Shown one piece after another: positions 15,938-24,833 of a DNA stretch of 47,897 bases. Numbering within the stretch: position 1 is the first letter of the stretch; each line of letters begins with the position of its first letter. The stretch spans positions 1 through 47,897 of the forward strand of contig NZ_JACESP010000027.1 of NCBI RefSeq assembly GCF_013911755.1. The letters run 5' to 3'. The notes under the pieces were generated by a model. That model was not told the origin of the DNA, searched no databases, and worked only from the letters and a program-made list of their open reading frames with translations. The DNA comes from Sphingosinicella sp. (GTDB lineage Bacteria; Pseudomonadota; Alphaproteobacteria; Sphingomonadales; Sphingomonadaceae). Made by a program: the position numbers and the translations under genes.

Positions 15938-16495
15938 TCAAACGGCGCGGACGTCCGTCACTTCGGGCACATAGTATTTCAGAAGGTTTTCGATGCCGTT
16001 CTTGAGCGTTGCCGTGGAAGACGGGCAGCCCGAGCAGGCGCCCTGCATCTGCAGGTAGACGACGCCTTCGCGGAAGCCCTTGAAGATGATGTCGCCGCCG
16101 TCGTTCGCGACCGCGGGGCGGATGCGCGTTTCCAGCAGGTCCTTGATCTGCGCTACGATGTCCGCGGTTTCGGGATCGTCCTCGATTTCGGTTTCAGCGG
16201 CGACGGTTTCGTTCAGGAGCGGCGCGCCGCTCGCGAAATGATCGACGATGATGCCGAGCACCTGCGGTTTCAGCTCGCGCCAATCGCTGCCGCCCTCGGC
16301 GCGGGTCACCGAGATGAAGTCGCTGCCCAGGAACACGCCGGTCACGTCGCCAAGCGTGAAGAGCGCGCTTGCAAGCGGCGATGCTTCTGCAGCCTCGGGC
16401 GAACCGAAATCGATGGTTCCTGACGGCATAACCGGTTGGCCCGGGAGGAACTTCACGGTCGCGGGGTTGGGTGTGGCCTGGGTTTCGATGAACAT
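15938..16495 (-). CDS. nfuA: Iron-sulfur cluster carrier, NFU type
   Basis: Fe-S scaffold/carrier of 185 residues with an N-terminal Nfu_N domain (about 1-87, MFIETQATPNPATVKFLPG) and a C-terminal NifU-like domain with the CxxC pair Cys154/Cys157 in GACSGCPSS. It delivers clusters to apo-proteins such as MiaB or aconitase. The two-domain form is the one found in alphaproteobacteria and mitochondria. The ATG at 16495 was chosen; AAGGAC precedes it and a near copy of the same stretch lies about 15 bases further upstream. Confidence 0.95.
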   Translation of the reverse strand: MFIETQATPNPATVKFLPGQPVMPSGTIDFGSPEAAEASPLASALFTLGDVTGVFLGSDFISVTRAEGGSDWRELKPQVLGIIVDHFASGAPLLNETVAAETEIEDDPETADIVAQIKDLLETRIRPAVANDGGDIIFKGFREGVVYLQMQGACSGCPSSTATLKNGIENLLKYYVPEVTDVRAV

Positions 16496-16577
16496 GGTGG
16501 GCGTCCTTGGGGTGGGAGTCCTTGGGAAAGTGTCCTGTCCTGATGCCCACCCCATGTGGCGTGCCTTGGCCGCCGGA

Positions 16578-17036
16578 TCAAGCCAGACGGTCGATCGCGT
16601 CGGGATCGAGCCCGCCCGGAACGATCACCACCACGCACGGAAGGTTGCCTGCGCGTTCGCCCGAGAAGTGGCTGACGAGCGGCCCCGGCGCGCCTTTCGC
16701 GGCGGCGCCCAGGATCAGCGCGTGAACATTGTTCTCGGTCAGCATCTGGCTGACTTCGTCCACGGCCTTGCCCTCGCGGATCAGGAGCGCCGGACGTTGC
16801 CCCGAAATCGCCATCACCTCGTCGGCCTTGCGGCTCAGCAGTGCTTCGGCGGCTTCCTGCGCCTCGGCCGCGATCATGTCCTGAAGCCCGCCGGAAAGCA
16901 GGAACTCGGGTTTGGGAACGACATGTGCGAGCACAATGCTGCCGCCGGTCATTTTCGCGCGCAGGGCGGCATAGCGCATGGCGAGCGCCGATTCGTCGGT
17001 GTCGTCGACGACGACGAGGTAGTTCGGCATCGTCAT
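16578..17036 (-). CDS. Universal stress protein (UspA family)
   Basis: Single-domain Usp of 152 residues, cytoplasmic. It starts MTMPNYLVVVDDTDESALA and has the ATP-binding-like loop ALILGAAAKGAPGPLVSHF at about 108-126, somewhat altered from the G-x2-G-x9-G-S/T consensus, so ATP binding is uncertain. The ATG at 17036 overlaps the upstream DUF2333 stop as ATGA; an internal ATG at 17030 is a less likely alternative. Confidence 0.9.
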   Translation of the reverse strand: MTMPNYLVVVDDTDESALAMRYAALRAKMTGGSIVLAHVVPKPEFLLSGGLQDMIAAEAQEAAEALLSRKADEVMAISGQRPALLIREGKAVDEVSQMLTENNVHALILGAAAKGAPGPLVSHFSGERAGNLPCVVVIVPGGLDPDAIDRLA

Positions 17037-17983
17037 CGCGCAAGACCCGCCGCAAGCGTGCGCAGCGATTCGCGCGCGCGCATCAGGAAATAGCCCTGCT
17101 CGACGAGATCCTGCCTGCCGGCGGCGAAGGTCGGGCGTTTTCCGGCAACGGCATCCAGCGCCTCCGTCGTTTCGGCCCACGTCGCGGCAAGCTGGCGCTG
17201 GCCGATCGTCGTGCCGAAATCCTCCCGAAGGCCGCGCATCAGCATGGCGGCGGCATAGGCGGCACCGCGCACCTCGTTGAACTGCGCATCGGCGCTGCCG
17301 ACACGGCTGTCGTCGATCATGCGGTCGACCGCGCCCGCCTCTTCCCCGAGCGCGGTGCTGAGACCAAGCAGCGCAAGCCGGAGGGCACGCGCATCGCCTT
17401 CGCTCGGTGCTTCGCTTTCGGCAACCGCGCGGTTGTAGCGCGCAAGCGCGTCGACCGCGTCGCGGTAGCGGCTTTCCGCGGAACCGCCGACGAAGGGAAA
17501 GTCGCCGTGCAGCCAGCCGCGATCCGGCGGGGTCTTCAAAGCGTCGGCGGCCTCGCTGAGTTCAGGATCACCGCCGACACCCTGGTCGAAGCTGGTGACG
17601 AACGCGCTGATCGCCGATTGCTGCCCGCGCTGGAAGGCGGGCATGTCTTCAAGCAGGCCCGTGGGGCGCAGCAGGCTGTCGTTCGGCGTCCAGCCCTTGC
17701 CCAGCGCCTGATCGATCAGCATCGCGGCCGTCGCGACGGCAACGCTCCCGCCGGGCGGCAACACCGTCGTGCCCGGGCGCACCGTCAGATCGGCTTTCGT
17801 GTCCGAAAGCAGGCTGCCGATGACGCCCCAATACAGGATCGCGGCAAAAAACGCGCCGAGGATCAGAAGCATCCAGCGCGGCATCGCCGCGATTCGTCCG
17901 ATGACGCTGGTGCCGCCCTTGTCGATGCTGGCGGCCGTGACGGGATTCACCGTCTGGCGGCGGAAGATGTCAAATATACCCAC
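17033..17983 (-). CDS. DUF2333 family protein
   Basis: Protein of 316 residues with one membrane segment at about 37-58 (RWMLLILGAFFAAILYWGVI) and a large periplasmic helical domain. The stretch PGTTVLPPGGSVAVATAAML followed by IDQALGKGWTPNDSLLRP and DNMPAFQRG-like DMPAFQRGQQ is characteristic of DUF2333. Function is unknown; the family is confined mainly to proteobacteria and often sits near cell-envelope or Fe-S genes. It leads the usp-nfuA-rutE-tsaB-rimI unit and is coupled to usp by a four-base overlap. Confidence 0.88.
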   Translation of the reverse strand: MGIFDIFRRQTVNPVTAASIDKGGTSVIGRIAAMPRWMLLILGAFFAAILYWGVIGSLLSDTKADLTVRPGTTVLPPGGSVAVATAAMLIDQALGKGWTPNDSLLRPTGLLEDMPAFQRGQQSAISAFVTSFDQGVGGDPELSEAADALKTPPDRGWLHGDFPFVGGSAESRYRDAVDALARYNRAVAESEAPSEGDARALRLALLGLSTALGEEAGAVDRMIDDSRVGSADAQFNEVRGAAYAAAMLMRGLREDFGTTIGQRQLAATWAETTEALDAVAGKRPTFAAGRQDLVEQGYFLMRARESLRTLAAGLAR

Positions 17984-17994
17984 GCGCCATTCTT

Positions 17995-18027
17995 AGAGCA
18001 TCGCGCGCAAAAGTGGGAACCGGTTTT
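17995..18027 (+). repeat. Dispersed intergenic repeat, copy 1
   Basis: The stretch begins AGAGCATCG and ends with the core AAAGTGGGAACCGGTTTT. The same head and core recur at 22913-22943 in the same orientation. Similar AGAGCAT...GTGGGAACCGGTTTT elements are familiar from intergenic regions of many alphaproteobacteria; the role is unknown. It lies between the DUF4136 and DUF2333 genes. Confidence 0.7.
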
Positions 18028-18036
18028 GGTCATCAT

Positions 18037-18070
18037 GCGGATATGGTCGGGCAACCCCCGCCATATCCGC
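18037..18070 (-). terminator. 10-bp hairpin downstream of the DUF4136 gene
   Basis: GCGGATATGG (18037-18046) pairs perfectly with CCATATCCGC (18061-18070) over a 14-base loop, five bases past the DUF4136 stop. There is no clear T-run after it on the minus strand, so it may stop transcription weakly or protect the mRNA end. Confidence 0.5.
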
Positions 18071-18075
18071 GTATT

Positions 18076-18729
18076 TCAGTAGCCGCTTTTCTTCTGGTCG
18101 ATCTTCACGCGCACAGTCTGCCCGGAATTGCCCGGGAAGCCCGAGAACATGGCCTCGACGAGATTGGGCACCAGCTTGGTGAGGTCGGACGAGCGCGTCG
18201 TTGCCTCTGCGCGGCCCTCGAACACCGGCGCGCCATTCTTGCGCACGATGTCCATGTCCAGGAACGAGCGGTAGACGGTGTAGCTGTAAACCTCGGTGCC
18301 GCCGCCGAAGCCCGGGCCCCAGAAGGGATCGTAGAACGAGCCCCAGTAATAGGGGTGATAGCGGTAGCGGCTGTAATAGGGCCAGCCCCAGCCGCCCCAG
18401 CCGTAGCCCGCACCGAAGCCGGTGTAGCGGGTGTCGAGCTTCTCGCGGCCGTCGTTCACGCCGTAGTCGAGCTTGACGACGAGCGTCGCCGCTTCAGGCG
18501 AGGCCGCGCGCTGATAGCCCTGCTGCGTGAGCTTGTTCTCGACGTAGGACGCATATTGCGCGAACTCGAGCCCGCCCGAACGTGCCGGATCGCGCGCCTC
18601 GATCGTGAAGCTTTCGCCCGACGGCGCCGGAAGGCGCTGGAAACGGGAAACATCGGCAGTGAAGGGTGTCGTGCAGGCGGCAACCAGCGCCAGCAGCCCC
18701 AGCGACAACAGGATCTTCGGCAGTTTCAT
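18076..18729 (-). CDS. DUF4136 lipoprotein
   Basis: Predicted outer-membrane-associated lipoprotein of 217 residues. The signal peptide ends in the lipobox LVAAC (Cys at about residue 19). The DUF4136 domain covers most of the rest, interrupted at about residues 103-145 by a segment very rich in Gly, Tyr and Trp (GFGAGYGWGGWGWPYYSRYR). The C-terminal part (VPNLVEAMFSGFPGNSGQTV) matches the family. Function is unknown. The ATG at 18729 has AGGTGA upstream; a GTG three codons earlier is possible. A TATATA element 45 bases upstream may be its -10 box. Confidence 0.9.
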   Translation of the reverse strand: MKLPKILLSLGLLALVAACTTPFTADVSRFQRLPAPSGESFTIEARDPARSGGLEFAQYASYVENKLTQQGYQRAASPEAATLVVKLDYGVNDGREKLDTRYTGFGAGYGWGGWGWPYYSRYRYHPYYWGSFYDPFWGPGFGGGTEVYSYTVYRSFLDMDIVRKNGAPVFEGRAEATTRSSDLTKLVPNLVEAMFSGFPGNSGQTVRVKIDQKKSGY

Positions 18730-18820
18730 GCTCATCACCTACGGGCTTTCTCGTTCGCACCCACGCTATCTCTATATAGTGCATGTGCGCGGCTGAACGA
18801 TCCCTGAATTATCAAAGCCC

Positions 18821-19831
18821 TCAGCCGAGGAAGCCGACGGTCCGTTTCACCTCCGCGAGCACGGGTGCCGCGATCGCATCCGCGCGCGCCGCGCCCTTCG
18901 CGAGCACGGCGTCGAGATGGCCCGGATCGGCGCAAAGCTCGCGGAAACGCGCGGCGATCGGCGCCAGCACGCTCACCGTGAGATCGGCGAGTGCGGGCTT
19001 GAACGCGCCGAAGCCCTTGCCTTCGAATTCCGTGAGAACGGCCTGCGCACTCGTACCGGCGAGCGCCGCGTAGATCGAAACGAGGTTCCGCGCTTCGGGC
19101 CGCGACTCAAGGCCAGCCATATCGCCGGGCAGCGGCTCGGGGTCCGTTTTCGCCTTCTTGATCTTCTGCGCGATCGCGTCGGCGTCGTCCGCCAGGTTGA
19201 TGCGGCTCATGTCCGAAGGGTCGGACTTCGACATTTTCGCGGTGCCGTCGCGCAGCGACATCACGCGCGTCGCCGGGCCCTGGATCACGGGCTCGGGGAG
19301 CGGGAACAGCTGAACGCCGTAGTCGGTGTTGAACTTCTGCGCGATGTCGCGGGACAGTTCGAGGTGCTGCTTCTGGTCCTCGCCCACCGGCACATGCGTC
19401 GCCTTGTAGCCGAGGATGTCGGCCGCCTGCAGCACGGGGTAGCCGAACAGGCCGACGGAGGCGCCTTCCTTGTCCTTGCCCGATTTTTCCTTGAACTGCG
19501 TCATGCGCTGCATCCAGCCCATGCGCGCGGTGCACATCAGGATCCAGCAGAGCTCGGCGTGCATGTGCACCTGGCTCTGGTTGAAGAGTACGGCGCGGTC
19601 GGGATCGATGCCGCTCGCGAGCAGCGCGGCGGCCATCTCGTGGATGCCCCGGCGCAGCGCTTCGGGTTCTTGCCACAGCGTGATCGCGTGCAGGTCCACG
19701 ATGCAATAGACGCATTCGTGCTCGTGCTGCATGTCCACCCAGTTGCGGATGGCGCCCAGGTAATTGCCCAGGTGCAGGTTGCCTGTCGGCTGGATGCCGG
19801 AAAAGACGCGGGGTGCGAAAGTCTGTGTCAT
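18821..19831 (-). CDS. trpS: Tryptophanyl-tRNA synthetase
   Basis: Class I aminoacyl-tRNA synthetase of 336 residues. The HIGH-type motif is in [17 protein letters not shown] (13-29) and the KMSKS loop in [12 protein letters not shown] (about 207). Length and order agree with bacterial TrpRS of the GxKMSKS form. It lies 35 bp after murJ on the same strand and is probably cotranscribed with it. Confidence 0.97.
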   Translation of the reverse strand: MTQTFAPRVFSGIQPTGNLHLGNYLGAIRNWVDMQHEHECVYCIVDLHAITLWQEPEALRRGIHEMAAALLASGIDPDRAVLFNQSQVHMHAELCWILMCTARMGWMQRMTQFKEKSGKDKEGASVGLFGYPVLQAADILGYKATHVPVGEDQKQHLELSRDIAQKFNTDYGVQLFPLPEPVIQGPATRVMSLRDGTAKMSKSDPSDMSRINLADDADAIAQKIKKAKTDPEPLPGDMAGLESRPEARNLVSIYAALAGTSAQAVLTEFEGKGFGAFKPALADLTVSVLAPIAARFRELCADPGHLDAVLAKGAARADAIAAPVLAEVKRTVGFLG

Positions 19832-19866
19832 AGCGCGCCGCCGTTAGGCCCCGCTTGGGCCACAGG

Positions 19867-21429
19867 TCAAGCGCCGTTGCCGCGCCTCAGCTTTGCGAGG
19901 TGTTCGTGGTGGAAGCCGCCGATCGCCCAAAGCGTCCCGAAATAGAGACCCGCTCCGCTCGCCACGACGGCGGCGAGTGCCCCCGCGCGCGCCAGCGCTC
20001 CGCCCGTGAAGGCGTCGCCGAGCGCGTTCGTCACCCACCAAAGCCCGCCGGCCATCACGAGCGCCGCCAGAAGCTGCTTGCCGACGCGCAGCATCACCGC
20101 GCCGGTCAGCGTGAAATGCCCGCGCCGGTGCAGGATCGTGTAGAGCATCGCGCAGTTGAACCAGCTGGAAACGGCGGTTGCGGCGGCGAGTCCCACGATG
20201 CCGAAGCGGTCGATGACGACGAGGATCACCGCGACGTTGAAGCTGAGCGCCGCCGCCGCGGTTTTCACGGGTGTTTTCGTGTCGCCGCGTGCGAAGAAGC
20301 CGGGCGTCAGCACCTTGATGAGCACATAGGCGGGTAGCCCCGCCACAAGCGCGACGAGCACGCCCGAGGTGACGGAAACGTGCTCCGCCGTGAACCGCCC
20401 GCCGAGGAATATGGCCTCCACGATCGGGCGCGCCGCGACGATGAGCGCGACGGCAGCAGGAAGCGTCAGCAGCATTGAAAGCTCGACCGCCGTGCCCTGC
20501 AGCTTCTGCGCGCCGTCTGCGTCCTCGCGCGCGATGAGGCGGCTGAGCGCGGGCAGGATGGCGGTGCCGAGCGCGATGCCGACGACGCCGAGCGGCAGCT
20601 GGTTCAGCCGGTCGGCATAGTTCAGGAAGCTCATCGCGCCTTCGTCGAGCCGTGTCGCGAAAAACGTGTCGATAAGCTGCGAGAGCTGGTAGATGCCCGC
20701 GCCGAACGTCGCGGGCACGATGATGCGGCCGAGTTCCTTCACCTTGGGATCGAATCGCGGCCAGCGCAGCCGCAGTGTCAGCCCCGCGCGGCGCACCGCC
20801 CAGAGAAGCCAAACGAACTGCACCACGCCCGCCACCGTCACCGAAACCGCCAGCGCCCGCGCCGTTTCCGCGCTGTCGCCGGTGGTGCTGCCAAAGAGCA
20901 GCACGCCGCCGATCAGGCAGATGTTGAGCAGAATGGGTGCCGCGGCCGCCGCGGCGAACTTCGACATCGAATTGAGCACACCCGAGAGCAGCGACACGAG
21001 GCTGATCAGCAGCAGGTAGGGAAAGGCGATTCGCGTCAGCTCGACCGTCAGCTCGAACTTGCCGGGCACGTCCTTGTAGGCGCTCGCCATCAGCCAGACG
21101 ACGCCGGGCATGAAGATCTCGAACAGCGCCGTGAACAGCAGCAGGATCGGCAGGAACACCGAAAGCACATTTGCCGAGAATCGCTCGGCGGCGCTGATGC
21201 CGCCAGGTCCGTGCAGCTCCTTGCTGAACATCGGCACATAGGCTGCGCTGAACGCGCCCTCCGCGAACAGGCGGCGGAAGATGTTGGGCAGCTTGAACGC
21301 CACGAAGAAGGCATCCGCGCCCGCACCCGCACCGAGCAGGCGCGAAAGCAGCATGTCGCGTGCGAACCCGAACACGCGGCTGACGAGGGTCAGCCCACCG
21401 ATGACGCCGACGCTCTTGACGAGCGACAT
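19867..21429 (-). CDS. murJ: Lipid II flippase MurJ
   Basis: Polytopic inner-membrane protein of 520 residues, about 14 membrane segments, MOP superfamily. It moves lipid II across the membrane for peptidoglycan synthesis. The N terminus MSLVKSVGVIGGLTLVSRVF, followed by GFARDMLLSRLLGAG, contains the conserved arginines of the central cavity. FFATRLDEGAMSFLNYADRL in the middle is also typical. The ATG at 21429 is close behind secB (22-bp gap). The secB-murJ-trpS order is common in sphingomonads as I recall it. Confidence 0.96.
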   Translation of the reverse strand: MSLVKSVGVIGGLTLVSRVFGFARDMLLSRLLGAGAGADAFFVAFKLPNIFRRLFAEGAFSAAYVPMFSKELHGPGGISAAERFSANVLSVFLPILLLFTALFEIFMPGVVWLMASAYKDVPGKFELTVELTRIAFPYLLLISLVSLLSGVLNSMSKFAAAAAAPILLNICLIGGVLLFGSTTGDSAETARALAVSVTVAGVVQFVWLLWAVRRAGLTLRLRWPRFDPKVKELGRIIVPATFGAGIYQLSQLIDTFFATRLDEGAMSFLNYADRLNQLPLGVVGIALGTAILPALSRLIAREDADGAQKLQGTAVELSMLLTLPAAVALIVAARPIVEAIFLGGRFTAEHVSVTSGVLVALVAGLPAYVLIKVLTPGFFARGDTKTPVKTAAAALSFNVAVILVVIDRFGIVGLAAATAVSSWFNCAMLYTILHRRGHFTLTGAVMLRVGKQLLAALVMAGGLWWVTNALGDAFTGGALARAGALAAVVASGAGLYFGTLWAIGGFHHEHLAKLRRGNGA

Positions 21430-21451
21430 GGGCGCGGCCCCCGGCCTGGCC

Positions 21452-21973
21452 TCAGGCGTGCCCGATCTCGCCGGACTGTCCGGCGTCCGCCTGCTGCTGG
21501 CGGGCGAAATAAAGCTGCGCGAAGTCGATCGGGTCGAGCATCAGCGGCGGGAAGCCGCCATCGCGCGTCGCGTCCGCGAAAATGCGGCGCGCGAACGGGA
21601 ACAGCTGGCGCGGCGCCTCGACGACGAGGAACAGCTCGAGGTGCTCTTCCGGCACGTTCTGCAGGCCGAAGAGGCCGCCGTAGAGCAGCTCGGTGATGAA
21701 CGCGGTCTTGCCGGTTTCGAACGTGGCGTTCGCGGAAAGCTTCAGTTCGACCTCATAGACGTTCTCGCCCTGCTGGCGTACGCCGACGTTCACGTTGATC
21801 TCGATCTTCGGCTGGCCCGCGCCCTGCTGCAGCGACCCCGGGGCGCCGGGATTTTCGAACGACAGGTCTTTCACATACTGCGCCAGGATGCTCACCTGCG
21901 GCAGGGCTTCCGCCGCGGCTTCGCCGCCGTTGCCGTTGATGTAGCCTTCGTCGCCCGTTTCGTTCTCGGCCAT
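21452..21973 (-). CDS. secB: Protein-export chaperone SecB
   Basis: Cytosolic chaperone of 173 residues that keeps preproteins unfolded and hands them to SecA. The core runs from ALPQVSILAQYVKDLSFENP (about 23-42) to GGFPPLMLDPIDFAQLYFAR (about 140-159), with EVELKLSANA in between. The acidic, glycine-rich first 20 residues (ENETGDEGYINGNGG) are lineage-specific. The ATG at 21973 is chosen; the longer frame upstream is not homologous. A 7-bp dyad lies about 110 bases upstream in the divergent region. Confidence 0.96.
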   Translation of the reverse strand: MAENETGDEGYINGNGGEAAAEALPQVSILAQYVKDLSFENPGAPGSLQQGAGQPKIEINVNVGVRQQGENVYEVELKLSANATFETGKTAFITELLYGGLFGLQNVPEEHLELFLVVEAPRQLFPFARRIFADATRDGGFPPLMLDPIDFAQLYFARQQQADAGQSGEIGHA

Positions 21974-22081
21974 GATGCAGGTCTCAATTCTGTTGGACAG
22001 GAATACGGCGCGCTCGCTAGCAGGCACATGGAACCGGCGCAAGGCAGCGCTGTTCCTTGTATGCGGCCTGGAATAGCCTAT

Positions 22082-22102
22082 CTTAACCGAAAACAGGTTA
22101 AG
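22082..22102. promoter_or_regulatory. Dyad in the secB / Tim44-like divergent region
   Basis: CTTAACC (22082-22088) and GGTTAAG (22096-22102) form a perfect 7-bp dyad around GAAAACA. It lies between two divergent genes. A further TTAAGC occurs at 22134. The TTAA halves recall CtrA half-sites, but the spacing of 11 bases is not the 7 bases of a full CtrA box. Candidate operator only. Confidence 0.4.
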
Positions 22103-22169
22103 CTGCGTGGACTGTGCGGCGCGGCGCTGTTAAGCAAACGCGTTTGGAAGGGCGCTTGAAGGTAGAATC

Positions 22170-22844
22170 ATGGGCGACAGCAGCGGACTGATCGAGATCG
22201 TCGTTCTGGCGATGCTCGCGGGGTTCATCGCCCTTCGGCTCGTCAGCGTGCTTGGCCGCCGCACCGGGCATGAAGAGCCCGCGGGCGAAGTCGTGCGCCG
22301 CAGTCCGGCGGAACAGCAGACGCCGCCGCGCGCCGGCAGCTACGATCTGCCGCCCGCCGCGCCGCTCGATCTTCCTGCCGACATGTCGCCGGCGATCAAG
22401 GAATCGTTGAACGCGATCGCCGCCGCCGACCCGACGTTCGATCCGGCGCGTTTCGCCGAAGGGGCGAAGGCGGCGTACCGGATGGTGCTCGAAGCCTTCT
22501 GGAAGGGCGATACCGACGCGCTCCGCGATCTCGTCTCCGATGATATCGCCGATCAGTTCGCCGCAGCGATCAAGGCACGTGAAGACGAAGGTCTCATCCT
22601 CGAAAACCGGCTCGTGTCGCTTGAAAAGGTCGAAATCGTCGCAGCGCAGCTTCGCGGTGCGATGGCCGAGGTGACGCTGCGCTTCGATGCCGATCTCGTC
22701 GCCGTCACGCGGGACAAGGCCGGAAACGTCGTCAGCGGCTCGCTCTCGGATGCCGTGCAGTCACACGACGTCTGGACGTTCAGCCGCCACACCGGCGCTG
22801 CAGACCCGAACTGGCTGCTCATTGACACCGACGAAGACGCCTGA
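22170..22844 (+). CDS. Tim44/TimA-domain membrane protein
   Basis: Protein of 224 residues with one N-terminal membrane helix (about 8-27, IEIVVLAMLAGFIALRLVSV), a proline-rich linker, and a C-terminal Tim44-like domain (about 85-220, FDPARFAEGAKAAYRMVLEA then FWKGDTDALRDLVSDD). Alphaproteobacterial TimA proteins resemble the lipid-facing domain of mitochondrial Tim44; their role in bacteria is unsettled. The ATG has GAAGG upstream. It leads toward mltA, which follows after a 190-bp gap containing a dispersed repeat. Confidence 0.92.
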   Translation: MGDSSGLIEIVVLAMLAGFIALRLVSVLGRRTGHEEPAGEVVRRSPAEQQTPPRAGSYDLPPAAPLDLPADMSPAIKESLNAIAAADPTFDPARFAEGAKAAYRMVLEAFWKGDTDALRDLVSDDIADQFAAAIKAREDEGLILENRLVSLEKVEIVAAQLRGAMAEVTLRFDADLVAVTRDKAGNVVSGSLSDAVQSHDVWTFSRHTGAADPNWLLIDTDEDA

Positions 22845-22912
22845 TTCCGGCGTCCTTTCGGCGAATGCGGATTCCAGACGCGGCCGAAATCCGCTAGCCC
22901 TGCGCCTCGTCA

Positions 22913-22950
22913 AGAGCATCGGGCGGGAAAGTGGGAACCGGTTTTCCGCC
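22913..22950 (+). repeat. Dispersed intergenic repeat, copy 2
   Basis: AGAGCATCGGGCGGG leads into AAAGTGGGAACCGGTTTT and then CCGCC, so the arms GGCGGGAAA and TTTTCCGCC can pair. It shares head and core with the copy at 17995. The next 30 bases (GCGACAACAAAGAGATAGAG) resemble the tail often seen after this repeat class. It lies between the Tim44-like gene and mltA. Confidence 0.7.
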
Positions 22951-23034
22951 AGAAACGGTGCGACAACAAAGAGATAGAGCAAGCACTGTGATTCCGAAAT
23001 CACGCTGTTTGCCCTAGGTTTGCTGGAGTTCCGC

Positions 23035-24261
23035 GTGCGTCATCGCTTTTTCCCTGTCCTGCTGCTGCTCGCGATCGCCGCGTGCGCCTCGCCGCGTTCC
23101 GTCACCACGCCTGCCGGGCCCGCGTCGCCGGGTACTGAACCCGCGCCGACCGCGCCTTCCGTCCCCGCCGGGCCGGCGACAGCCGCCGCGCTCGGCGCCG
23201 CGCCGGCCACCTTCGCGGACATTCCGGGCTGGGAAACCAACGATTTCGCGGCCACGCTCGCCGCCTTCCGCAAATCCTGCCGTGCCGTCACGCGCCGCAC
23301 CGACGTCAGCGGCCTCACCATCGCGGCGGACTGGGAGACGGCGTGCAACCTCGTGCCGGTGGCCACCGACCCGCGCGCGTTCTTCGAACTGAATTTCACG
23401 CCCGTGCGCGTCGGCACCGGCGCGGCGTTCGTCACGGGCTATTACGAGCCGGAAATCGCAGGGTCGCGCACGCGCGGTCCCGGCTATCTGGTGCCGATTT
23501 ATGGGCTTCCGGACGATCTGGTGCGCGTCGATCAGCCCGACCCGGCGAATCCCGGCCAGATGAAGAAAGCCACCGGCCGCATCGACGAAACCGGCGCCTA
23601 CCAGCTCTACTGGACGCGCGAGGATATCGACAACGGCGCGCTCCTCGATCGCAACCTCGAGATCGCGTGGGCGGCGGACGAGGTCGAGTTCTTCTTCCTC
23701 CAGATCCAGGGTTCAGGCCGCCTGCGCCTGCCCGACGGCAGCGTCATGCGCATCGGCTATGCGGGGCAGAACGGCCGCGAATATGTCGGCATCGGGCGGC
23801 GGCTGAGGGAGATGAACGTGCTCGCGCCCGGCGAGGCTTCGATGCAGGGCATCATGCGCTGGCTACGCGCAAACCCCGAGGATGGCCGCAAGATCATGCA
23901 CGAAAACAAGAGCTACATCTTTTTCAAGGAACTCACCGGCGAAGGCCCGCTCGGTGCGATGGGCGCGCCCGTCACGCCCGAGCGCAGCCTCGCCGCCGAT
24001 CCGATGTTCGTGCCGCTGGGCGCGCCCGTGTGGCTTTCCACGCGCTACACCGATGTCGATCGCGGCGTGAAGCCGTTCGCGGCGCTGATGGTCGCGCAGG
24101 ATACCGGCGGCGCCATCAAGGGTGCGAACCGCTTCGATCTGTTCTGGGGCGCGGGCGACCGTGCGCGCACCATCGCGGGCGGGCTTTCCAGCGAGGGCGC
24201 CGCCTTCATCCTGCTGCCGAAAGCGGCGGCGGCGCGGCTTCTCCGTGGCCCGGCGGCCTGA
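23035..24261 (+). CDS. mltA: Membrane-bound lytic murein transglycosylase A
   Basis: Outer-membrane lipoprotein of 408 residues that cleaves peptidoglycan to 1,6-anhydromuropeptides. The signal peptide ends in the lipobox IAAC. A proline/alanine-rich linker follows, then the MltA domain (VRVGTGAAFVTGYYEPEI at about 125-142) and the C-terminal 3D domain with VAQDTGGAIKGANRFDLFWG, which contains the aspartates expected at the active site. I chose the GTG at 23035, eight bases after GGAG; a TTG at 23020 in the same frame would lengthen the signal peptide by five residues. Confidence 0.95.
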   Translation: MRHRFFPVLLLLAIAACASPRSVTTPAGPASPGTEPAPTAPSVPAGPATAAALGAAPATFADIPGWETNDFAATLAAFRKSCRAVTRRTDVSGLTIAADWETACNLVPVATDPRAFFELNFTPVRVGTGAAFVTGYYEPEIAGSRTRGPGYLVPIYGLPDDLVRVDQPDPANPGQMKKATGRIDETGAYQLYWTREDIDNGALLDRNLEIAWAADEVEFFFLQIQGSGRLRLPDGSVMRIGYAGQNGREYVGIGRRLREMNVLAPGEASMQGIMRWLRANPEDGRKIMHENKSYIFFKELTGEGPLGAMGAPVTPERSLAADPMFVPLGAPVWLSTRYTDVDRGVKPFAALMVAQDTGGAIKGANRFDLFWGAGDRARTIAGGLSSEGAAFILLPKAAAARLLRGPAA

Positions 24262-24775
24262 ACCGCCGTCGGAGGCCGAAGCCGCACTCTGGGCGAAGGT
24301 CACGGCCTCCGTCCGCCCGCTGAAAGCGCGCGCCGCGCCGCCGCCCGAAACACCGCGTCCGCGCGTGAACGTCCGTCCGCAACCGGTCGAGGCGCCCGCC
24401 ATTTCCCGTGAGCGCGCCGCTGCCGCGCCGGAGGACGCCTCGCTCGACGGCGGCTGGGATCGCCGCATTCGCAAAGGCAGCATCGAGGCCGAGCGCACCG
24501 TCGATCTCCACGGCCACACGCAGGACGAGGCGTACAATGCGCTCTCGGGCGCGCTCGAACGCGCGTGGCGCGACGATGTGCGTACGCTCCTCGTCATCAC
24601 CGGCAAGATTCGTCCTGCGGGAGAGGACGGGCGCCCGCGCGGTGTCATTGCCGCCAATTTTTCCCGCTGGGCCGCGACCCCGGCGCTCAGGCCCTTCATC
24701 GCCGCCATCCGCCCCGCGCACCCGCGTCATGGCGGTGGCGGTGCGTGGTATGTCATCCTGCGGCGCAAGCGGTAG
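24245..24775 (+). CDS. Smr-domain protein
   Basis: Cytoplasmic protein of 176 residues with a C-terminal Smr (MutS2-like) domain at about 85-175. The domain shows VDLHGHTQDEAYNAL, the LLVITGK strand, and the final GGGGAWYVILRRKR, matching the DxHG and GxG marks of the family, which cut or bind nucleic acids. The N-terminal half is proline/arginine-rich and probably disordered. The GTG at 24245 overlaps the mltA end by 17 bases; a mltA-smr pairing is common in alphaproteobacteria. Confidence 0.9.
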   Translation: MARRPEPPSEAEAALWAKVTASVRPLKARAAPPPETPRPRVNVRPQPVEAPAISRERAAAAPEDASLDGGWDRRIRKGSIEAERTVDLHGHTQDEAYNALSGALERAWRDDVRTLLVITGKIRPAGEDGRPRGVIAANFSRWAATPALRPFIAAIRPAHPRHGGGGAWYVILRRKR

Positions 24776-24833
24776 CTGTACCGTCACCTCCCCCGGTGGC
24801 ATGATCGGAAACAGGACTCAGGGGAGAATACCG

